From Lactuca virosa (lineage: Eukaryota > Streptophyta > Magnoliopsida > Asterales > Asteraceae): a stretch of DNA of 64,000 bases. Positions 56,300 to 64,000 of this stretch are shown here, in pieces. The stretch lies in contig CAKMRJ010001112.1 in NCBI GenBank assembly GCA_928212115.1, positions 400,334,431-400,398,430 on the forward strand, in the 5' to 3' direction. Position numbers and translations under genes: made by a program. The stretch's first letter is position 1. Every line of letters starts with the position of its first letter. The notes under the pieces were generated by a model, which did not search any database, had not been told where the DNA came from, and saw nothing but the letters and a program-made list of their open reading frames with translations.

Positions 56300-57958
56300 T
56301 GAATTTTTACGCCTCCTCCATCAATATTTGGCATACACCGCTCGCATACGGAACCCACACCCTACGATGGAGTATTAATAGCCCACGGCTATCATAGTCG
56401 AAGGAGGAAATATGACCCACGATACGCTCAGTCTTCTGATGTTCCTCTTTTATAGCCTTTTGCTGAGCCTCAAGAATCCGCTCCAAAAGTGGAGTCACTA
56501 CTGTCATCCTCAGGCAGATGTCTCTGATCGGGCCGTGAATGTATTGCGGCTAAGAGCATCGGCCACCACATTGGCCTTCCCCGGGTGATAAAGGATCTCA
56601 CAGTCGTAATCCTTCGCCACGTCCAACCACTGTCGCTGTCTCGTGTTCATATTTGGCTGGTCCATCAAGTACCTCAAACTCTTGTGATCCGTATAAATGG
56701 TACAACAAACCCCATAGAGGTAGTTTCACCAAATCTTGAGGGCGAAAACCATAGCCCCCAACTCCAAATCGTGCGTCGGGTAGTACGCCTCGTGAGGCTT
56801 CAACTACCTCGAGGCGTAAGTGATGATGTATCCTCTCTGCATCAACATTGCGCCTAAACCTGAGATAGACGCATCACAATACACTATGAAATCCTCAATG
56901 CCCTCTAACAGGGCTAAAATCAGCGCCTCGCACAACTTCTGCCTCAAGGTCTCGAACGTTGTCTGCTGCTCAGGCCCCCAACGGAATGTCACTGACTTCT
57001 TGGTCAGTCGGGTCAATGGAACGGCTATCATGGAGAAATCCTGGATGAATCTCCGATAATAACCCGCTAGACCAAGAAAACTCCGAATCTCAGATGGAGA
57101 CCTAGGAACCTCCCATCTCATCACGGCCTCTACCTTGGCCGGATCGACCAAAATATCCTTCTGATTGACAATGTGCCCCAGAAACTGCACCTCGCGCAAC
57201 CAGAACTCGCACTTAGAGAACTTTGCGAAAAGTTTCTCCCTCCTCAATGTCTCCAGCACCTCCCTCAGGTGCTCCTCATGCTTCTCCTACATCTTGGAGT
57301 AAACCAAGATGTCATCAATAAAGACTATCACAGACCGATCCAGCATCGGTCTGTATACGCGGTTCATGAGATCTATGAACGCAGCAGGAGCATTGGTGAG
57401 CCCAAATGGCATCACCACGAACTCATAATGACCATATCGAGTCTGAAAGGTTGTCTTCTGTACATCCTCATCTCTGACTCTCATCTGATGGTAGCCTGAT
57501 CTCAGATCAATCTTGGAAAATCAAGATGCTCCCTGTAGCTGATCCACTAGGTCATCAATCATCGGGAGGGGATAACGGTTCTTCACTGTTACCTTATTCA
57601 ACTCCCAGTAATCTATACACATCCGATGTGACCCATCCTTCTTCTTCACAAACAGGATCGGGGCTCCCCATGGCGAACTGCTCGGCCTGATAAATCCATT
57701 GTCTAGCAGCTCTTACAGTTGTGTAGACAACTCCTGCGTCTTGAGAGGAGCCAACCGATATGGTGCCTTGGGTATCAGAGCCGCACCAGGAACTAGGTAA
57801 ATCCTGAATTCTACCTGCCTCTCCAGAGGTACCCCAGGCAAATCCTCCGGGAACACGTCCGGGTACTCTCGTACAATCGGTACATCGTGCACGGTCGCCT
57901 TACCCTTGTCCCGGGTCTCCATAACATAGGCAAAATAACCTGCGCAACCTTGCTGAAG
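56300..57958 (-). pseudogene. pol: Reverse transcriptase and RNase H of gypsy pol
   Basis: The minus strand shows the RT start (YPDVFPEDLPG, 57840-57900), KKKDGSHRMCIDYWELNK near 57620, FQTRYGHYEFVVMPFGLTNA (57380-57440), and the catalytic box VFIDDILVYSK at 57290-57330 with both aspartates. The thumb and connection follow (FLGHIVNQKDILVDPAKVE, LGLAGYYRRFIQDFS), then RNase H (FRWGPEQQTTFETLRQKL, YCDASISGLGAML) down to about 56800. The 56300-56800 part is too damaged to read through. Stops near 57714, 57522 and 57285 divide it. Confidence 0.92.
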
Positions 57959-58357
57959 CTAGCGCCTAGCCCTCGTTGCTGAACACATGATTGGTCTACG
58001 TTGCGGTCTCTCACCCTGAATCACCAGCTCTCCCCCACTTGGGGTCCTAACCCGAACCAACTGTTGCTCACAGTCGGTCACTACCCCATTAGGTCTCAAC
58101 CAGTCCATCCCTATGATGACCTTGTTCCCACGCAAAGGAATGGGAACCAAATCTACGAGATAACGCTCGCCATACATCCTCGGAACACAATCCCTATAAA
58201 CCACTGATGCCCGAACGGATCGGTCATCCGCAATCTCGGCCTCTAAAGGACAATCCAATGTGCCTGAAGGCTCAGCAAACCTCTTACTGAGTGCAACAGA
58301 TACGAATGACCAGGTAGCCCTCGAGTCAAATAATACCAATACTGGGATGCCGTTCAC
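57959..58357 (-). pseudogene. pol: Aspartic protease of gypsy pol, active site altered
   Basis: The minus strand reads VLVLFDSRATWSFVS, then VVIYR-like and KVIIGMDWLRPNGVVTDCEQ. The fold is a retropepsin, but the catalytic D-S-G-A reads D-S-R-A, which would abolish activity. A 60-90 bp AT-rich stretch (58358-58440) separates it from gag. Confidence 0.9.
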
Positions 58358-58418
58358 ATGGAATGATCATAAACACAACATATAAAATATAAATATTAAA
58401 ACTGAAACATAATAAAAG

Positions 58419-59640
58419 TTAGGGAGAAGAAAACATACTCATCACCACATCCAGTGTGGCACGCGCCTCTTCGGCGGTCAGCTGGAAGCCTCGACTCCTC
58501 ACCACTGGAGCATCTGTCTTGCCCTGTCGGCCATCTGTGATCTGCAGGGTCGCTGGAGCTGGCGCCAACACTGGCGCTACTGATACCAATCTTGGGCAGT
58601 TGGCCTTTTTATGGCCATTATGATTGAAATGGAAGCAAATCAGGTCTGATGTCTGTATGGTGGGGGTAGGGGCAGTACAATCCCTGCCAATGTGCCCAAG
58701 CTTGCTACACTTATAGCAGCCCGATCCCCCTATTCTGCAAACTCCCTCATGCGTCTTGCCGCATTTCCCACAGTGGCTCCGGCCCTGCTGGCCCTTCGAC
58801 CTCGAGTCGAATCCCTTGGGTTTCTTCACTGAAACCCTAGTTGCCTGCCTAGTCTTCCTCTTCCTCTTCCTGATGTGCTCAATATCAATCTCCCTCTCTC
58901 GCTCCCTGGCTATCATGTCATCCAAAGTCGGGCATGCCGAATAACTGACATGTTTCTGAATGTCATATCTCAACATGTCATGGTACCGGGTTTCTTCATC
59001 TCCTCATCATTCGCGTACTGAGGCACCAACAAGGCCCTCTCCCTGAACTTGGCGGTAATCATTTCCACTGTCTCAGTAGTGTGTCTCATATCCAAGAACT
59101 CCCTCATTAGCTGCTGAATCTCCATAGCTGGCGCAAACTCGGCTCAGAATCTGGTCACAAATTCCAACCAGGTCATAGCATCAATGGTTGGGGCTCCCTA
59201 AGAATCACTGACTGCCTCCCACCAGTCTCTAGCTCTCTCTCTCTCTCTCTCTCTCTCTCAAACACCCAACAACATACCTGACCTTCTACCCCTCAGGGCA
59301 GAAGCTCGTCAACTGTCCAGACTCGATGTCTGCAATCCATCTCCTAGCCATAATTGGGTCCTTCACCCCGCTGAATTTTGGTGCTCCACGTTCCCTGAAG
59401 TCCTTGAAGGAGATTGTGCGAGTCCCAGTCTGGCCAGGTGTCATGTCACTCCTGAATGCCCTAACGCGATCCTCCATCAACTCAATGATACCCTCCTTGA
59501 TCGACCGAAAATCACCGGGGTCGCCTTAAGGATGCTTCTCGTAATCTCGGATGCATTGAACTCGCGCAAACCATCATCGGCTGGCTCGGAACCCGTACCC
59601 GAACCTGACTAGACCCTGAACCTCCTACTCTGTGATGTGT
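58419..59640 (-). pseudogene. gag: Gag of the minus-strand gypsy element
   Basis: From the N-terminus (right) it reads RTISFKDFRERGAPKFSG, DPIMARRWIADIE near 59310-59420, the start of the retrotransposon Gag domain. A (CT)n tract and frameshifts interrupt the middle. The C-terminal part (58419-58976) has a basic region (RKRKRKTRQATR) and zinc knuckles: CGKCGKTHEGVC and CYKCSKLGHIGRDC. The third, CFHFNHNGHKKANC, is C-x2-F and so has lost a cysteine. Confidence 0.88.
59233..59259. repeat. (CT)n microsatellite in gag
   Basis: 27 bp of CT repeat inside the Gag capsid-coding part; its expansion shifts the frame. Confidence 0.95.
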
Positions 59641-60727
59641 CACCACCATTCTGAAACAAAACACATAATCATTAGGGTCATACATATCATTGGGGGCCTC
59701 ACACACACTACAAGTTCCCTAGTTCTATCTCAGCCCTCCTTGACTCGAGTACGGATCCTCTACTTTCAGTAGTACAGGCCCATACTACCTTCCACATATA
59801 TCTATACTTTCCTCAAGGATTGCTTTGACTTCACCAAGTCCCTTCTACTATTATTGCTCTCCGTGCTAATCTCATCCTAGGCTTACCCTAGGGTAATCTC
59901 CGACCCACTCTCCTCCATCAGTTGCATAAGAAGTCCCTGCTACTTTTCCCTAACTAGCTCGTAAATACCATTACATATTACTAAGATCAGATAATTCTTC
60001 GAATGAGAGGTCCTACCCTACAAGGTTAGACTCAAACGAGAGTTGCACAATAGGGCTAAACCTAACCTTCTGAAATTATTTGGTCCTAGTAATATGTAAC
60101 TTAGCTTATTCGTTTACTAGTTAGTTAAAGATAACTAGAACTCCTAAAAACACAAAGCAAGCAGCATTCGAGCATTGAGTAACCAAAACCAAGCATATCC
60201 TAATCAGGCCATCATATCACTGACTAATCAGTACTACCATGCAGTTCAATAAGCTCATACAGTAGGCATACACGGCATCATTCCTAGATCCTTAGCCCTA
60301 ATCTAGTATGCAATTCTCATACACATACAGTAGGCATACAAGGCATCCTTCCTAGATCCTTAGCCCTAATCTAGCATGTTGTTCTAATAAAGATGATACA
60401 CATATAATATGCACATAAGGCATCCTTCCTAGATCCTTAGTCCTAAACTAGCATGAAATTCTCATAAGCTGATAAACATAACATAAACTTGTATGGGTAA
60501 TTTGGGAGTACTTACTTGAGCTCGGCTGATTGCATGCACCACACCCTTTTCTCTTTCTCAAAATTCTTTTCGCTTTTTCTAAAACTCTTTTCTTTATACT
60601 TTTCTAAAATTGTTTTCTTTTCTCAAAATCCTTTTGTAAACATGGTTTTTCTTTTGAAAACTTCATACCACTTCCTTAGTTTGAGTTCAGACACTCCCGA
60701 AAGTGTGCCCGAATCCCTCAAACCAAG
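59641..60727 (-). other. Gypsy leader between primer site and gag
   Basis: Non-coding. It contains three tandem-like copies of a segment ending TTCCTAGATCCTTAGCCCTA at about 60283, 60347 and 60427 (roughly 64-80 bp apart), and a TTTTCT/AAAATT-rich stretch at 60545-60660. Confidence 0.65.
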
Positions 60728-60739
60728 GCTCTGATACCA
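60728..60739 (-). other. Primer-binding site of the minus-strand gypsy element
   Basis: Minus-strand TGGTATCAGAGC, matching initiator Met tRNA, three bases from the 5' LTR end. Confidence 0.9.
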
Positions 60740-61069
60740 ACTTGAAACATCCTAAAAATACTAGCCAAAAATTTCGTTTTCAAAATCATGTAGCAAACAT
60801 AAATATCATTGCCATAGTATAAAATCATGGAACATGTATCTCAAAATTTCATAAAAACTGTTATCATAACATCGTCTCATATAAAATGTCATATCCAAAT
60901 ATCAGAGTAAAACTCCCAGGATGAAGACTGTGGTGTGTGCCATGCGATCATCCCGAGCCCTTCCTTTTGCTAGTGGAAGTACCTGAAACCAAAACTGAAA
61001 ACTGTAAGCACAAAGCTTAGTGAGTTCCCCCAAACTACCACATACCATACAATAACACATAAAGCAAAT

Positions 61070-61271
61070 ACTGGGCCTTGCCCACTGCATCGGACCGAAG
61101 TTCGGGATAACTAGGGCCTTGCCCACTGCATCGGACCGAAGTCCGGAATAACTTGGGCTTCGCCCTCTGCATCGAACCGAAGTCCGGAATAACTTGGGCC
61201 TCGCCCACTGCATCAGACCGAAGTCCGGAATAACTTGGGCCTCGCCCACTGCATCGGACCGAAGTCCAGAA
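61070..61271. repeat. 41-bp minisatellite (5' LTR), five units
   Basis: Units of 41 bp with TTGGGCCTCGCCCACTGCAT followed by CGGACCGAAGTCCGGA. Two further part-units lie near 61330 and 61435. It sits where the 3' LTR has its unrelated 54-58 bp minisatellite. Confidence 0.9.
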
Positions 61272-61719
61272 TAAACTGAACATAACATAAACATGAACAT
61301 AAACATAACACATACACTGCATCGGGCTTGCCCGACATCGGACCGAAGTCCGGAGCATATAACACATAACATACACATGCATGAATCACAAAGACGTCAA
61401 GCATACATAACTACTTCTCGGGACCACCCTGACATCGGACCGAAGTCCGGAAACATATAGACTGCATCAGGCTAACCCCGGTATACTACCAATATATAAA
61501 CAAGCCAGCATTGGTGCCATAGACCCGTTCCTACTGGAGGAAGACTCACCTCGCGTAACTGACAGCTGAAATACTGAGAGGAAAATATATGGCTACTGCT
61601 CCGGCGATTCTCCGGCTATAAATTCCACAATACACTTAGTGAGAAACTATTAGCTATCCATAGGGTAAAATGACCCTTTTACCCCTGACTAAAGTCCACA
61701 TCATGGTCAAATTCAACTT

Positions 61720-62885
61720 CCTAGTTGATCGGACTCGCCAAGTAGGCTCGTCAACTCGCCGAGTCCCAATCCTCTCATCTACCCCCAACCCGACTCTACT
61801 CGTCGAGTCTAGCAAGAACTCGATGAGTTCTCTTTCAATCATAGCATCAAGACAATCTTCATCTGAGTCGCCGAGTTCTTCCTGAACTCGTCGAATTTAT
61901 CTTCATCTTATTAACGTGTATAGTCTGTGACTCGCCGAGTTGCATGAACAACTCGTCGAGTCCGTCTTCATGAGTTGGGAGATGGCCTTGTACTCGCCGA
62001 GTACGTTCCTGCACTCGCCGAGTCCCATGGTTTCCAGATCCAAGGCTATGTCTATTTCACTGAGTCCTTTCCCTGGACTCATCCAAATCCCTTTTGAACT
62101 AAAATGGGCTCCTCTGAGTCATAGCAGTTTTGGGAACCAACTCACGACTCGCCGAGTCCCAAGAACGACTCGCCGAGTCCATGCATGTCCAAGTCTAATA
62201 ATTCGATTTCTGATGTGCAAAACTCTTCCAGAAGGCAGATCTAGGCTCCTAAGATCGGTATAGCACTTAAAGCCACAAACTTTACGTTCATGCATGAGAC
62301 TTTTATGCTCAAAGGACCTAAAATGGGGGTTTATTTCATTCTTGGGGTTCCCATGGCCATAAAGATGGCACCTTTATGCCATGAGGACCCTCCAAGGTTC
62401 TAGATCTGAGTGTAAATCGACTTGGGACATCCAAGTCCAAAGGATCAAGCTTCTTGGACCCAAAACTTCATAAAAATGGCAACAAAAGATCTAAGAAACT
62501 ACAAGTCAAGTTTGAAGCTTGATTACCGGAAAGTGAAGAGAAACTGATGTTGTTCCTGGATCTACTCTTTCTCCCTTGAATCTTCTACCTTCCAACTCTT
62601 TCCCTAGCTTCAAAATACACAAACAACTCTCAAAACCACGAAAGAAGCTCAAAACCACTTATGGAGGATTAGGGTTTCGGGATAAATGTTTTTGAGGTGA
62701 TGGAGGCTGGACAAGAGGCCCATAATGTTGCTTAAATAGGGTGCAAACCCTAAATATTAGGGTTTCCCCCAGACTGACCTACTCGTCGAGTCAAGGCGTG
62801 GACTCGCCGAGTAGGTCACTTAAACCCGCGTCCAAACCTGGCATCTACTCGACGAGTTAGGGATACAACTCGTCGAGTAGATCTT
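61720..62885. repeat. Array of ACTCGCCGAGT palindromes
   Basis: At least 15 copies of ACTCGCCGAGT or its ACTCGTCGAGT/ACTCGACGAGT variants, in two clusters: 61725-62180 and 62780-62880. Spacing is irregular, often 15-60 bp. They are in the 5' LTR only. Confidence 0.9.
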
Positions 62886-62935
62886 ATAAAATGACATTTA
62901 ATGAATTAAATACGTACCAGAAACGGGGTGTTACA

Positions 62936-63904
62936 TGAAGTGTGATAGTTACCAAAAATAACAGTCTCGTTACAATCATTTATAACTAGTATCATATTGT
63001 GCTTTAAATTTTTTCAATATTAACCAACATAAGAGTCATATAATTTTTACAATGGAAGTGTGAGATGGAAAAACAAACAGTGTTTTAGAAATAATTTCCT
63101 TAAATGCCTTAAAAAGAACCTAGATTGGATAACCCTTATACTTCCTTGAAGTACCGAACCCTATAGTCTCTGCGCCTTTTGAGGTTAGGAGGGAACTCTG
63201 GTTATACCCACAATTTGTTATCATTTTTGAAGTATTGAAGATATGGTGGGCCTCGAAGTAAAATCCGCACCCAGTCAATATATATGTTAGAAATGGTACA
63301 TCAAGAAACTTGAAGAAATTTGCAATTCAAAGCCAAATCCATGTCAGGTTCAAGTCAAAATCGAGAAGCAAGCAAGTTAAATCTGAAGAGTTGATCAAGA
63401 CGAAGAAGATGTGTGGTATAATGAGATTGATCCCTCGATAGTGGGATCATAAGGGTAAGCTTGGATTTTCTGTCCATAATGGAGCTTACCGCGTTTACTA
63501 GACGAGTTCAGAAAAAATGAGGGGCTGGTCAAGCTAAGTTTTTATAAACGAATTTTCGTGAAATTATTTTTAAAGATACATTGTTTTCACAAATTTAATT
63601 CAGTGTAAAAATTATTTGCTTAAGCTTGGTTTAACTCATTAGATATAATTATGAATCATTAATATAAAGTATTGAGACTGTTGTCTAGGTAGTGATTTCA
63701 TTGGAGCTTTCTCGTTGTGAAATCTGATCGTGTGACAAAAAAAAAGAGTGAAGTGTTTTGATAAAGTTTAAATTTTTAGTTTCCTTAATCTTATTTTAGT
63801 TTTTATTCTAAGTTTCTTTTTAGATTATCTACATCTTTCCATTTGTTTATAATGCTGTATCTTTTTCTTACTTGAGGGCAAATAAGGTTTAAGCTTGGGG
63901 AGAT
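62936..63904 (+). other. Flank of the gypsy element; 3' part of another LTR element
   Basis: No readable gene. Its right end (GGTTTAAGCTTGGGGAGAT, 63886-63904) looks like the polypurine tract of an Athila/Tat-type gypsy element, so most of this may be its 3' untranslated or decayed coding sequence. It does not resemble the SAUR unit. Confidence 0.45.
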
Positions 63905-63905
63905 T

Positions 63906-64000
63906 TGTTAGATGCCATTTTATGCATCTTATAGGTTAGTTTTCATTAGCATTTAGGATCATATTTTGTACATTTTCATGTCATTTATTTAAATAATGTT
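63906..64000 (+). mobile_element. Start of a 3' LTR (cut by window end)
   Basis: TGTTAGATGCC follows the polypurine tract at 63890-63904 and would be an LTR start. Only 95 bp are visible. Confidence 0.45.

Larger units (their letters stand above)
54097..62935 (-). mobile_element. Ty3/gypsy chromovirus (minus) with mismatched LTRs
   Basis: An 8,839-bp element on the minus strand: 5' LTR 60743-62935, primer site 60728-60739, gag, protease, RT, RNase H, integrase, polypurine tract 55021-55034, 3' LTR 54097-55020. The order gag-PR-RT-RH-IN identifies Ty3/gypsy, and the integrase tail places it near Tekay/Del. The frame is broken by many stops. The LTRs are 2,193 and 924 bp, alike only in the part near the primer site. 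The flanks TTCAT and TGAAG are not a duplication. Confidence 0.9.
60743..62935 (-). repeat. 5' LTR of the minus-strand gypsy element (2,193 bp)
   Basis: On the minus strand it begins TGTAACACCCCGTTTC (62935) and ends GATGTTTCA (60743). The part near the primer site resembles the 3' LTR (GCTTAGTGAGTTCCC, ACCTGAAACCAAAAC), but the first 1.4 kb has no counterpart there. It holds a 41-bp minisatellite and the ACTCGCCGAGT palindrome array. Confidence 0.8.

Noticed and set aside
1..64000. tRNA, rRNA, snRNA or microRNA genes
   Set aside because: No cloverleaf-type boxes or known RNA gene motifs were recognised; TGGTATCAGAGC sites are retroelement primer sites, not tRNA genes.

Overview
This is a plant nuclear window from a repeat-rich eudicot genome. 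It is AT-rich, and its only intact protein genes are small intron-less SAUR (small auxin-up RNA) genes. Nearly everything else is LTR retrotransposons, CACTA (En/Spm) DNA transposons and their debris. The style of the Ty3/gypsy LTRs, with arrays of short palindromes such as ACTCGCCGAGT, would suit a lettuce-like Asteraceae genome, but that is an inference and nothing in the window fixes the species.

The framework is a tandem array of a unit of about 8 kb, seen in three copies: copy 1 at 1-8366, copy 2 at 8367-45886, and copy 3 from 45887 to its truncation at 54096. With insertions removed, copies 1 and 2 are 8,032 and 7,908 bp. Each full unit carries two minus-strand SAUR genes. 'SAUR-A' (102 aa) is intact in copy 1 (6564-6872) and copy 2 (44073-44381). 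'SAUR-B' (100 aa) is broken in all three copies. In copies 1 and 2 it carries the same copia-type insertion with the same CAATG target duplication, now a solo LTR in copy 1 and a gag-bearing non-autonomous element in copy 2. In copy 3 that site is empty, but a 3.7-kb CACTA element with a CCA duplication splits the gene elsewhere.

Copy 2 also holds a 26.9-kb CACTA-bounded block (16665-43596, CTG duplication). Copy 1 has the empty site. Inside the block are a solo gypsy LTR (16803-30176, minus) split by a complete but coding-defective gypsy element (19321-29943, plus), a captured receptor-kinase exon, a MITE remnant, a G-rich tract followed by a degenerate heptamer array, a derelict LTR with a (TA)32 tract, and a second CACTA terminus at 42218. 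The two outer ends have different terminal repeats, so the block looks like a macrotransposon.

The 3.7-kb CACTA in copy 3 is a gene-capturing element. It carries about ten exon pieces of an AMP deaminase gene and one exon resembling a peroxisomal NAD-type carrier.

Copy 3 is cut off at 54097 by a minus-strand gypsy chromovirus (54097-62935). Its two LTRs differ in length and sequence, and no target duplication is seen. This points to recombination between two elements with loss of the rest of the unit. The last kilobase ends in a polypurine tract and the start of another LTR.

No tRNA, rRNA, CRISPR array or prokaryote-like system is visible. The interest of the window is its ordered insertion record in a SAUR cluster, the captured genes, and the repeated cis-modules and palindromes inside the LTRs.
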